Under the pieces are notes generated by a model, which did no database searches, had not been told where the DNA came from, and was given only the letters and a program-made list of their open reading frames with translations. This document shows, in pieces, positions 1-7,834 of a stretch of 64,000 nt of DNA (position 1 is its first letter; every line of letters begins with the position of its first letter). This stretch comes from UBA7672 sp965229115 (GTDB lineage: Bacteria > Pseudomonadota > Alphaproteobacteria > Caulobacterales > Hyphomonadaceae). Both the position numbers and the translations under genes were made by a program. The DNA is taken from contig CBDDIR010000003.1 in the NCBI GenBank assembly GCA_965229115.1, positions 4,092,001 through 4,156,000 of the forward strand, in the 5' to 3' direction.

Positions 1-1120
1 CGCCGATGCGGTGGCCCAGCACACGCTCAACGACAATCTCGTCCACCCCGAGGCGCGCCATGTGCGTGGCGGCTGTGCGGCGGAGATCGTGGATGGTCCA
101 GCGGTCGATCTTGCGGCCGAGTTCGACCTCCGCCCCCTCCCGGATGCGCGTGAGCGCTTCGGGCGTCGCGGTCCATACGGGCCGTACGCCACCGTTCGAA
201 CTGATCAGGTACGGACCCTTGGGCGGCTTCGGGATGGCTTCGAAGATCTTCATCGCCTCTGGGATCAGCGGGACGATCGTGGGATCGCCTGTTTTGTAAG
301 AGTCACCAGGGATATCCAGACACGCGGTCGTCCTGTTCAGCCAGGACAGTTGCGCATGACCGATCTCGCGCAGCCGGGCACCCGTCAGCATCAGGAGGCA
401 GATGAGCGAGCCGGACGGGAAGGGCTCCGCCTTGGCAGCTTTCCAGACCGCCCGTGCTTCCTCCACGCTGAGAACGCGCTCGCGGGGCTTGGATTTGACG
501 GGAGAGCGGACACCGCTGACCGGGTTGAAGTCGACATATTCCCGTTCCATGGCCCAGTTGAAGAACACGGACATCCACTTCCGGGTATCCATTGTGGCTG
601 TCTTGCTGGCCCGCTTTTTGAGCTCGTCGAGGTAGGTGATGATGTCCCGGCGGGTGACTTGCTTGGGTGCGTGGTCCCCGAATTTGGGAACAACGTAGTC
701 GCGCATGATCCATTCTGCCTTGTCCGCGCTGCGCAGCCGCCCCCGGCAGTGATGCTCCAGGAACATTTCGGATAGCTCGGCGACCGTCCCCCGTTTGACG
801 GTAGCGACGCTCTCCAGGCGCTCGATCGGGTTAATCCCGTTGTCGGCATCCGCCAGCATGTTCGCCGCCTGAGCGCGGGCCTTGAGCAGGGAGAGGGCGG
901 GGTACTCGCCCAATGTGATCCGGTAGAACTTACGTCCCGCCAGCTTCTTGCCCCGCTCCGTGACGCCGCCACGCCCCTTCACGGTGTAGCGAAGCGTCCA
1001 TGTCGGGCGACCGCGGGGACCGACACGCAGGAGCAGTCCTGAAATTGTGCCGTCGTTGATTTCAGTCCGTTCGGCGGGCGGGTTGGAGTAGAGGGACTTC
1101 AGCTTTGCATCGGTCAGCAT
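1..1120 (-). CDS. Tyrosine recombinase/phage-type integrase, C-terminus cut by window edge
   Basis: Reading the minus strand from the ATG at 1120 gives at least 373 codons with no stop before the edge. The N-terminus resembles the DUF4102 arm-DNA-binding domain (start MLTDAKLKSL, then LLLRVGPRGRPTW). A core-binding SAM-like domain covers about residues 110-215. In the catalytic domain I see Arg249 in TGARLRE, a Lys in SYKTGDP, the HDLRR box (His344, Arg347) and His370 in LGHRIG. The nucleophilic Tyr would lie just beyond base 1. Enzymes of this family integrate and excise islands or prophages at tRNA genes. The gene begins 235 bp from a tRNA-Gly 3' fragment, which fits that role. It looks intact as far as it can be read. 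Confidence 0.9.
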   Translation of the reverse strand, partial: MLTDAKLKSLYSNPPAERTEINDGTISGLLLRVGPRGRPTWTLRYTVKGRGGVTERGKKLAGRKFYRITLGEYPALSLLKARAQAANMLADADNGINPIERLESVATVKRGTVAELSEMFLEHHCRGRLRSADKAEWIMRDYVVPKFGDHAPKQVTRRDIITYLDELKKRASKTATMDTRKWMSVFFNWAMEREYVDFNPVSGVRSPVKSKPRERVLSVEEARAVWKAAKAEPFPSGSLICLLMLTGARLREIGHAQLSWLNRTTACLDIPGDSYKTGDPTIVPLIPEAMKIFEAIPKPPKGPYLISSNGGVRPVWTATPEALTRIREGAEVELGRKIDRWTIHDLRRTAATHMARLGVDEIVVERVLGHRIG

Positions 1121-1210
1121 TGGGGCACATCCGAGTTCTACAGGCGGTGTAGGAACGCGACACCAAAACGCGTTCAAGTCAGTGGTCTACAGGGGTGAAA
1201 TTGGGGCACA
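1119..1210. repeat. Pair of 11-bp direct repeats ATTGGGGCACA flanking the integrase promoter region
   Basis: ATTGGGGCACA occurs at 1119-1129 and again at 1200-1210, 81 bp apart. A looser relative (ATAGGGGTGCA) follows from about 1213. The first copy overlaps the integrase start codon. Short direct repeats between an integrase gene and its attachment core are typical arm-type integrase or excisionase sites, but that role is inferred here. Confidence 0.45.
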
Positions 1211-1354
1211 CAATAGGGGTGCACCGACCAGAACCGATTAGAAAAACAAAAGACCGCATCTGCACGCAAAAGCCGATCCGAGATTTGCGGCACAAGGCTT
1301 ATGTACGAACGCATCGACACGCATCCGACTTTAGGCCAACTTACAGATCGCATT

Positions 1355-1399
1355 TTGCCAAGGTCGGGGTCGGGCGTTCGAATCGCCTCGCCCGCTCCA
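1355..1399 (+). other. Attachment site: 3' half of tRNA-Gly(GCC) without its 5' half
   Basis: The 45 nt contain an anticodon loop TTGCCAA (GCC anticodon at 1357-1359), a 3' anticodon-stem strand GGTCG, a T arm with stem GGGCG/CGCCT around TTCGAAT, the 3' acceptor strand CGCCCGC, discriminator T and encoded CCA. No D arm or matching 5' acceptor strand (GCGGGCG) lies upstream, so this is not a functional gene. It is best read as the displaced chromosomal copy of the attachment core, with the rebuilt tRNA at the other end of the element, left of the window. Confidence 0.8.
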
Positions 1400-1521
1400 G
1401 TGGTTTTTCCACGACAACGAATGGTTTCGGCTCCGCTTCCCGCGGTGCTGCACCATTTCGTTTTGCGGGATCAGGCCGTTGCGCGTGACGCGGGCCGGGC
1501 GGCGGTCTATTTCGCTTGGTC

Positions 1522-2703
1522 ATGAAGGTTGTCGTTGCCGGGGCAGGGATAGGCGGGCTGTGCGCAGCCATCGCACTCACCAAAGTCGGATTCGAGGTCG
1601 AGGTTATCGAGCGGGCGCCGGCGCTGACGGAAGTTGGCGCGGGGATCCAGCTGTCGCCGAATGCGGTGAAGGGGCTTGCGGGCCTGGGCGTGGCGGAGGC
1701 CGTGTTGGCGGTGGCGTCGCAGCCGCTGACGCTGGAGATGCGGATCGGCAAGACGGGGGAGAAGGTGTTCTCCATTCCGATCGCGAAGGATGCGCGCAAG
1801 CGTTACGAGGCGCCGTACATCCATGTGCATCGGGCGGACCTGATCGAGATATTGAAACGCGCGGCGGAATTTGCCGGCGTGCAGCTGCGGATGAATGCGC
1901 GCGTGTCGGCGTATGTGCGCGAGGATACAGGGCTGAAGATCGGGCTCGATAACGGGACGATTGTTTCTGCCGATCTGTTGGTGGGTGCGGATGGATCGCG
2001 CTCGACCGTGCGCAAGCAGATGCTGGGCGAGGATCAGGCGCGCTACACCGGCGCGGTGGCGTGGCGGCTGACTGTGCCGGCGGATGTCGCGCCGGATCTT
2101 CCGCATTCAGCCATCGTGTGGGCGGGGCCGGGCAAGCATGCGGTGACATATCGCGTGCGGCGCGGCGAGCTGATCAATTTTGTCGGCGTGGTGGAGACAG
2201 AGCGCTGGCGGGAAGAGAGCTGGACGCAGCCCGGCGATCTGACCGAACTCGCGGCGGACTTTGGCGGGTGGGCGCCGCCGATACCGGATATCATCGCAGC
2301 GGCTGATGGCGCGCATGTGTGGGCGCTGTTTGATCGTGATCCGCTGTCGCGCTGGTCGGATGATCGCGTGACGTTGCTGGGCGATGCGTGCCACGCGATG
2401 CCGCCCTTCCAGGCGCAGGGCGCGGCGATGGCGATTGAAGATGCGATCGTGCTGGCGAAGTGCCTGCAGGCGGAGGGCGTCTCGCCCGGGTCGCTGCTGA
2501 AATACGAGAAGCTGCGCAAGCCGCGGACGTCGCGCGTGCTCAACAGTGCGCGCTCGAACATGGGTGTGTTCCACCGTTCGAATGCATGGTCGCAGGCGGC
2601 AACCTATGGGCCGATGAAGGTGGCGGACATGCTGTTCCCGCAGTTCATCCGCTCGCGGCAGGACTGGATTTATGGCTACGATGTGCGGAAGGTTGTGGTG
2701 TAG
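1522..2703 (+). CDS. FAD-dependent monooxygenase (salicylate hydroxylase-like)
   Basis: The 393-residue product has the marks of group A flavin monooxygenases (the PHBH/UbiH fold): the Rossmann GAGIGG at residues 7-12, a GADGSRS motif near 154-160 and the ribityl-binding GDACHAMPPFQAQG box near 287-300. Such enzymes use NAD(P)H and O2 to hydroxylate aromatic substrates; the overall pattern is closest to salicylate or 3-hydroxybenzoate hydroxylases. The substrate cannot be read from sequence. I prefer the ATG at 1522 over a TTG at 1516, though neither has a clear ribosome-binding site. It is the first chromosomal gene after the tRNA-Gly attachment site, and a lipoprotein gene starts 9 bp downstream. 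Confidence 0.85.
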   Translation: MKVVVAGAGIGGLCAAIALTKVGFEVEVIERAPALTEVGAGIQLSPNAVKGLAGLGVAEAVLAVASQPLTLEMRIGKTGEKVFSIPIAKDARKRYEAPYIHVHRADLIEILKRAAEFAGVQLRMNARVSAYVREDTGLKIGLDNGTIVSADLLVGADGSRSTVRKQMLGEDQARYTGAVAWRLTVPADVAPDLPHSAIVWAGPGKHAVTYRVRRGELINFVGVVETERWREESWTQPGDLTELAADFGGWAPPIPDIIAAADGAHVWALFDRDPLSRWSDDRVTLLGDACHAMPPFQAQGAAMAIEDAIVLAKCLQAEGVSPGSLLKYEKLRKPRTSRVLNSARSNMGVFHRSNAWSQAATYGPMKVADMLFPQFIRSRQDWIYGYDVRKVVV

Positions 2704-2712
2704 GATCACGCC

Positions 2713-3639
2713 ATGCGCGCACTGATTGGTCTTGCTGTTCTTGTACTCTCTGCTTCCTCGCTGGCGGCCTGCGAGCCGGAGATGCCGGCGATTTCGGATT
2801 CCGTAAAAGTCGTCGAGAAGGCTCAGAACCAGACGGTGGCGGCGGCCTTCATGCGCCAGCACTGCCTGCGCTCGCCCGCGTGTGATCCGACGACGGATTA
2901 CGGGCAGGGTGCGGGGCAGGCGTCTGGCGTTTCCGGATCAGCGGCCTGGTTTGCCGAGACGAAGGATGTGGTGAAGGAGGGCGGCGCTGATTACGGCGCG
3001 GCGCTCACGCTCAGCGCTTACGGCACGCGTGGGCAGGGCGGGCCGGCTGGGCGTCCGCTGACGATCGATGAGCTGCCCGACACGTTCAACGGGCCTAAGG
3101 CCAAGCGCGCTACGCTGGCGATTGAATACCGCACGCCGGGCGGCAATGCGCCAGAGGCTTACGGGCTGCAGTTCATCTCGCCCTACATCACGATGACGAC
3201 GCCGCTTGAGGAAGCGAAGCTGCAGATCACGGGGCAGGCCGGCTTGTTGTACGAGGCTGAAGCGGGCGCGATGCCGGTGAAGAAAGAGCCGGTGAATGGG
3301 CGCGTGAAGCCGCCGGTTGCGGTGACGTTCTTCGTGTCGCGCAATCTGCGGGACGAGCCGCTGCCGCAATTGATGGCCGCGCTGAATGCTGGCGAGACAT
3401 TGTCGGTGAAGCTGCTGGCGGCGAATGGCGATCTGCTGCTGGTCGATGCGCTATATGCACATGGCTATGCGGGCGCGCTGAAGCAGGGAACGGATGCGCT
3501 GGCTGATCCGGAGATCGCCAAGCCGATCATCGAGCGGTGCACGCGCTTTGCGTCCGAGAAGGACGAATTCTGGAAGCTGGCGGATGTGACGCCGGCGCTG
3601 CTGGTTTGCGATCCACGGCCGCCAGAGCTGCGTCGTTAG
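2713..3639 (+). CDS. Hypothetical lipoprotein
   Basis: The N-terminus is a typical lipoprotein signal: basic start, hydrophobic core and lipobox LAAC with Cys20, so the product should be anchored to a membrane facing the periplasm. The mature part (about 289 residues) has a Cys pair in QHCLRSPAC and two more Cys near the C-terminus (ERCTRF, LVCDPR). I recognise no catalytic motif or named domain. It lies 9 bp after the monooxygenase, so co-transcription is likely but says little about function. Its stop codon overlaps that of the convergent phosphodiesterase gene by 4 bp (TTAG). Confidence 0.75.
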   Translation: MRALIGLAVLVLSASSLAACEPEMPAISDSVKVVEKAQNQTVAAAFMRQHCLRSPACDPTTDYGQGAGQASGVSGSAAWFAETKDVVKEGGADYGAALTLSAYGTRGQGGPAGRPLTIDELPDTFNGPKAKRATLAIEYRTPGGNAPEAYGLQFISPYITMTTPLEEAKLQITGQAGLLYEAEAGAMPVKKEPVNGRVKPPVAVTFFVSRNLRDEPLPQLMAALNAGETLSVKLLAANGDLLLVDALYAHGYAGALKQGTDALADPEIAKPIIERCTRFASEKDEFWKLADVTPALLVCDPRPPELRR

Positions 3640-4637
3640 CGGCCGAGCTTGCGCAGTTCAGGCCCGATCAATTCGATCCTGTTGGTCCAGACATAGCCAG
3701 CGAAGCCTTCCGGAATTTCGCCAATGTCCTCGATGCGGTCAATGCCGGTAGAGCCTGCGTCGCCGGTGGCGAAGGGGCCGAGCATGATGACGGTGGAGCC
3801 TGCTTCCTCCATGCGCCGCGTGAACTTGTGCGGCCAGCCCCAGACGGCCCAGGCGAAGTTGGACGGCACAACGACAATGGTGTTGCGGCATGAGCCGGGG
3901 ACGGCGCCGGTCCAGCCGGTGAGTTCGTAATCGACGAGGCATTTCATCATCGACTTGCCGGTGTAGCCACGCAGGCCCTCGATGAGTTCGATGCTTTTGT
4001 TGGTGGGTTCGGCGCCGCCATAGCTGGCCCAGATGGCGTTGCGCCATTGGGGATGCGCCTTCACGAAGGCGGCGAGGGCTTCGCCTTCTTCGGTGCGGCG
4101 GCTCTTGAAGTTGATCAGGAAGTGCTTGTCGGGGAAGCGCGTCAGCACTTCCTCCAGCGTGGGCATCATGCCGACGCCTTTGCCTCGCAGCGGGAAAGTC
4201 TTGCCGCCATCGGCGGTGTAGCCATAGCCGAGGTCAAGCGCTTTCAGATAAGCGATGCTCAGGTCCTGCGTTGCGCCTTTGCCTTCGGTGCGGCAGTCGA
4301 CTGTCCAGTCGTGCATGACGGCGAAGGTTTTTTCCGGCGTCAGGTGTACGTCGAGTTCGACGATGTCAGCGCCAGCGGCGAAGGCGGCTTCCATCGAGGG
4401 CAGGGTGTTCTCGATGAAGTCGTGTGTCGGCGGATAGATGCGCTCGGCCGTGCAGGTGTCGTTCTCGACGCCCTCGCGGATGAAGGTCTGGTGCACGCCG
4501 CGATGGCTGAGCAGCTTGATATGTCCGTCGCCGTGTGGCGCTTCGAACCAGGAGGCGTTGTAGAGGACGGCGCCAACGACGAATACGGCGAGGGCGCCAA
4601 GCGTCCACAGCGCGTACTTTCCGATTGTCTTCCACAT
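3636..4637 (-). CDS. Glycerophosphodiester phosphodiesterase family protein, membrane-anchored
   Basis: The 333-residue product starts with one uncleaved-looking membrane segment (about residues 8-27). It then shows the GDPD signature: SHRG (His45, Arg46), ENTLPSMEAAFAAGADIVELDVHLT, and MHDWTVD, which carries the second catalytic His. These enzymes hydrolyse glycerophosphodiesters such as glycerophosphocholine to glycerol-3-phosphate and an alcohol using a divalent metal. The anchor suggests action at the periplasmic face of the inner membrane. The preceding and following genes encode exported proteins, but no pathway link is evident. Confidence 0.88.
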   Translation of the reverse strand: MWKTIGKYALWTLGALAVFVVGAVLYNASWFEAPHGDGHIKLLSHRGVHQTFIREGVENDTCTAERIYPPTHDFIENTLPSMEAAFAAGADIVELDVHLTPEKTFAVMHDWTVDCRTEGKGATQDLSIAYLKALDLGYGYTADGGKTFPLRGKGVGMMPTLEEVLTRFPDKHFLINFKSRRTEEGEALAAFVKAHPQWRNAIWASYGGAEPTNKSIELIEGLRGYTGKSMMKCLVDYELTGWTGAVPGSCRNTIVVVPSNFAWAVWGWPHKFTRRMEEAGSTVIMLGPFATGDAGSTGIDRIEDIGEIPEGFAGYVWTNRIELIGPELRKLGR

Positions 4638-4737
4638 CGCCTGTCCCCGCGCCGTGATTGCGGCGGATAACGCCGTCCGATCGCGCCCTCACTGTGGCGG
4701 AAACGGGGGCGGACGAAGAAGTTGCGTTGCCAGGACC

Positions 4738-5307
4738 TTAATAGAGATCGCCGGGCGGCAGCGGTGCGGCGCGCGCAACGCAGGTTGCCACCTGGATGCG
4801 CAGGGCGTTGGCGGCATAGTCCGCCTTGGCCTTGTCGCCGAACGCATTGGTGAAGTACGCCCAGTCGCCATCCTTGCTGACGCCTTCGGCGCGCAGCTTC
4901 TTGATGCCTGCGCTCTCGAGGTTCTTCTGCAGCTCGATCAGCGGCGCGACCTTGTCCGGATGATCCGTCTTGATCTTGGCATCGAATTCCGCGCTGACCA
5001 CGCCACCGCAATACAGGTCGTCACGCGCATCTTGCGAACCGAGAACCGTGTAGTCTTTCTCGGGCTCGGAAGGCGCCGGCATCGAAACACCGGCGCCGAG
5101 CGCGGTCACGGGGGCCGTCACGGTGGTGTTGACCGACGACAGATCCGGCATGGGAAATTCGGGCGCTGGAACCTCGATGCGCGGCAGGCTGGCGAGACGC
5201 TTTTCCATGATCTCGCGTTCGCTTGGCTGCATCATGCGGAAGATCATGCCGCCGCCAAACACGATGATCGCCACCGCGCCGATCATCTGCGTGCGCCTGA
5301 TTTTCAT
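4738..5307 (-). CDS. Hypothetical membrane-anchored protein, paralogue of the next gene upstream
   Basis: The 189-residue product has an N-terminal hydrophobic segment (about residues 8-25) and a proline-rich linker. A C-terminal domain starts with GSQDARDDLYC, continues through AGIKKLRAEG and ends with LRIQVATC then RAAPLP. The same pattern recurs in the gene 28 bp upstream in the same operon (5335-5826), so the two are divergent tandem duplicates. Two Cys are shared and could form a disulfide in the periplasm. I recognise no named family. Confidence 0.7.
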   Translation of the reverse strand: MKIRRTQMIGAVAIIVFGGGMIFRMMQPSEREIMEKRLASLPRIEVPAPEFPMPDLSSVNTTVTAPVTALGAGVSMPAPSEPEKDYTVLGSQDARDDLYCGGVVSAEFDAKIKTDHPDKVAPLIELQKNLESAGIKKLRAEGVSKDGDWAYFTNAFGDKAKADYAANALRIQVATCVARAAPLPPGDLY

Positions 5308-5334
5308 GCCCGTCCCCCGGTCTGGCCTGAACGT

Positions 5335-5826
5335 CTATTCCGGCATGGGTAGCGCGGTTGCGCGCTTGTTGCACTCGTCCAGCGAGATGCGCAGCTTTTT
5401 CGCCTTCACGTCCTTGGCCACCTGCTCATTATAGGCGTCGGCGACGATGCGCGCATGCGTGGCGTGAACGGCTTTCTCGTCCACCAGCTTGTTGATGCCG
5501 GCTTCGCCGATCAGGAAGCCCAGGGTTTGCGCCTTGCGCAGAATGGCCTCCTCGACGGGCGCCAGCGCGTCTGACACGTCCGGGTTCTCGATATAGATCA
5601 GCGAGGAGCAATAGAGATCGTCCTTGGCCTCCTGCGAGCCGACGGCCAGCGGATCAGCAGGCGGCGGCGGCACGTTCGGGCGCGTCTGCGGGGCTTCGGG
5701 AGAGGGGCCGGCCAGCTGGGCGTCCGTGGTCTGCGGTGCGGCGGCCGGTCCGCTGCAGGCGGACATCAACGCGGCGGCCGCAGCGGCGGCACAGGCAAGG
5801 CGAACGGACATCAGTTGGGCGGCCAT
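5335..5826 (-). CDS. Hypothetical lipoprotein with the GSQ-x-A-x-DDLYC domain
   Basis: Reading from the ATG at 5826 gives 163 residues with a lipoprotein signal (hydrophobic Ala-rich core ending LMSAC), a Pro-rich linker, and a domain with GSQEAKDDLYC, AGINKL, LRISLDEC and RATALP. These match the downstream neighbour at the same relative places. The open frame extends further upstream, to 6276, but that part overlaps the LysE gene antisense and has no signal peptide, so the later start is right; a second ATG at 5811 (MSVRLA) is also possible. Function is unknown; both products should be periplasmic. Confidence 0.72.
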   Translation of the reverse strand: MAAQLMSVRLACAAAAAAALMSACSGPAAAPQTTDAQLAGPSPEAPQTRPNVPPPPADPLAVGSQEAKDDLYCSSLIYIENPDVSDALAPVEEAILRKAQTLGFLIGEAGINKLVDEKAVHATHARIVADAYNEQVAKDVKAKKLRISLDECNKRATALPMPE

Positions 5827-5953
5827 TAGGGCGTTTCTCCGGTATTTTGCCCGTTGATACCGCAGCACGCGGCAGCGGCAACTGCCGGGACGCACACCTG
5901 TCTTCAACACCGCGCGAATGAGCCTATACCCGCGCCATGGAGATGTCGGGGCC

Positions 5954-6580
5954 ATGGAAGTCTGGGTCTGGGTCAATTTCACCTTGTTGTTCCTGGCTGG
6001 CGGACTGACGCCGGGCCCGGCTGTCATGCTCGTGACGACCGCCTCGATCCGGTACGGGTTCTGGCCGTCGATCGTGCCTGCGATCGGTATTTGCGTCGCC
6101 AATCTGGTCTGGATCGCGCTAGCTGCCTCGGGCGTCGCCGTGCTGGCCAAGGCCTTCCCCGAGGCGTTCATGGTCGTGAAGATGGCCGGGGTCGCCTTCA
6201 TCATCTGGCTGGCCTGGCGAACGGCCTTCGGGGCGCCGGTGGATCTGTTGCGTCGCGAGCCGCCGCCCCGCCGCAAGCTGTTCGTGAACGGGATCGGGCT
6301 GCAGCTCGCTAACCCTAATGCGCTGGTCTATTTCGGCGGCCTGCTGCCGACCTATTTCAACCCGGACCATGACCTGATCCCGCAAGTGCTGATCAGCATG
6401 GCGACGGTTACGGTCTGCGAGATGTTCGGTCTGATGGTTTACGCCGCCGGCTCCGATGCGTTGGCCCGTCGCTTCCAGTCGCCGACGTTTGCGCACTGGT
6501 TCTTCCGCATCGCCGCGCTCGCCATGGTTATTTCCGCGCTGTTCGCGGTTTATCTGACGTGGATCGCGACGGGGCATTAG
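5954..6580 (+). CDS. LysE/RhtB family amino-acid exporter
   Basis: The 208-residue product is very hydrophobic with about six membrane segments. It carries the family mark near the N-terminus, FLAGGLTPGPAVMLV, and LQLANPNALVYFGG in the middle, both typical of LysE/RhtB/threonine efflux proteins. The family exports amino acids such as Lys, Arg, Thr or homoserine lactone; the substrate cannot be told. I chose the ATG at 5954 because the protein then starts at the first membrane helix. An in-frame ATG at 5918 would add 12 residues that look unrelated. It appears to be a single-gene unit. Confidence 0.88.
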   Translation: MEVWVWVNFTLLFLAGGLTPGPAVMLVTTASIRYGFWPSIVPAIGICVANLVWIALAASGVAVLAKAFPEAFMVVKMAGVAFIIWLAWRTAFGAPVDLLRREPPPRRKLFVNGIGLQLANPNALVYFGGLLPTYFNPDHDLIPQVLISMATVTVCEMFGLMVYAAGSDALARRFQSPTFAHWFFRIAALAMVISALFAVYLTWIATGH

Positions 6581-6686
6581 GCATGTTGTCAAAGCGGTCG
6601 CCGACTTTTTTGGGCGATAACCTTTAAAATCGAGCCTCCGCGGCTCAGCGCTTGCAGCGCACCCGTTACATCAAACGGGGATTAAC

Positions 6687-7832
6687 GTGCAGGTTGAAGT
6701 GTTCAAGACGGGCTACGTCGCCAACGACACGCTCGAAGATCTGCGCATCGTTTCGCCGGAAATTGCGATTATTGCGCCGACTTTCAACGAGCGGGACAAT
6801 GTCATTGCGCTCAAGAACCTGATCGCGGATGCGCTCAAGGGCCAGTCCTGGGAGCTGATCTTCGTCGACGATGACTCGACCGATGGCACCTTCGATGTGG
6901 TCGCTGCGGAATCGCGCCGTGATCCGCGCGTGCGGATCATTCGCCGGGTAGGCCGCCGCGGTCTCGCGACCGCTGTGGTCGAAGGCATCTTGTCGACGAC
7001 CGCGCCGATGGTTGCGGTGATCGACGCCGACATGCAGCACGATGAACGTGTGATCCCCGACATGATCGCCCGTATGAAGCAGGACAATGTCGATCTCGTC
7101 ATCGGCTCGCGGCATGTGAATGGCGGCGGCGTTGGCGACTGGGACAGCAAGCGCCAGACGATCTCGCGCATCGCAACCAGGATTTCCCGGCTTGTGGTCA
7201 AGACGGAGCTGACCGACCCGATGAGCGGCTTCTTCCTGATCCGCCGCAAGGCGTTCGACAATGCCGTGCGCAACCTGTCGGGGCAGGGCTACAAGATCCT
7301 GCTCGACATCGTCGCGTCGGCGAAGCCGCCGTTGAAGATCGCCGAGGTGCCGTACACCTTCCGCAACCGCAAGCACGGCGACAGCAAGCTCGATAGCGCG
7401 GTGACCTGGGAATACCTGATGCTGGTCGCCGACAAGCTGATCGGCCGGTTCATCCCCATCCGCTTTCTGATGTTCATGGCCGTCGGCGGCGCAGGCGTCG
7501 TCGTGCACATGTCGGTGCTGGCTGCGATGTTCGAGCTTGGGCATCAGGGCTTTGCCGTCTCGCAGGGCGTGGCTGCTGCGATCGCAATGACATTCAACTT
7601 CTTCGTCAACAACTTCCTGACCTATCGCGACAAGCGCCGCAAAGGCTGGGGCATGCTCACCGGTCTGCTCAGCTTCTACGCCGTGTGCTCCATCGGCGCG
7701 GTCGCAAACGTGGGCATCGCTGGTTACCTGTTCAGCGAGAATTATGCGTGGTGGCTCTCGGGTATCGCCGGTATCCTCGTCGGCGCGGTGTGGAACTACG
7801 CCGCCAGCTCTCTCTACACCTGGAAGAAGTAA
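6687..7832 (+). CDS. Family 2 glycosyltransferase fused to a GtrA-like membrane domain
   Basis: The N-terminal half (about residues 25-250) is a GT-A fold transferase of the polyprenol-phosphate mannosyl/glucosyl type, with PTFNERDN, FVDDDSTDG and DADMQHDE (metal- and nucleotide-sugar-binding Asp residues). The C-terminal part (about 255-381) has four hydrophobic segments and the NFFVNNFLTY motif of GtrA. Such fusions transfer a sugar to a lipid carrier and may help flip it. The start is the GTG at 6687 just after GGGG. The next gene, 2 bp downstream, encodes a GT-C membrane glycosyltransferase that would use a lipid-linked sugar, so the two probably act in series. Confidence 0.88.
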   Translation: MQVEVFKTGYVANDTLEDLRIVSPEIAIIAPTFNERDNVIALKNLIADALKGQSWELIFVDDDSTDGTFDVVAAESRRDPRVRIIRRVGRRGLATAVVEGILSTTAPMVAVIDADMQHDERVIPDMIARMKQDNVDLVIGSRHVNGGGVGDWDSKRQTISRIATRISRLVVKTELTDPMSGFFLIRRKAFDNAVRNLSGQGYKILLDIVASAKPPLKIAEVPYTFRNRKHGDSKLDSAVTWEYLMLVADKLIGRFIPIRFLMFMAVGGAGVVVHMSVLAAMFELGHQGFAVSQGVAAAIAMTFNFFVNNFLTYRDKRRKGWGMLTGLLSFYAVCSIGAVANVGIAGYLFSENYAWWLSGIAGILVGAVWNYAASSLYTWKK

Positions 7833-7834
7833 GC

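Larger units (their letters stand above)
1..1399. mobile_element. End of an integrative element (genomic island or prophage) inserted in tRNA-Gly
   Basis: An integrase gene, short direct repeats upstream of it and a tRNA 3'-half lie in the order expected at one end of a tRNA-targeting element. The body of the element would lie to the left of base 1. Ordinary chromosomal genes resume with the monooxygenase at 1522. The left boundary and any cargo are outside the window, so the element type cannot be told. Confidence 0.7.

Noticed and set aside
1355..1399. Intact tRNA-Gly gene
   Set aside because: The D arm, 5' anticodon-stem strand and 5' acceptor strand are missing; only the 3' half is present.
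5827..6276. Upstream extension of the minus-strand lipoprotein frame
   Set aside because: It overlaps the LysE gene antisense and puts about 150 unrelated residues before a good lipoprotein signal; the ATG at 5826 is better.
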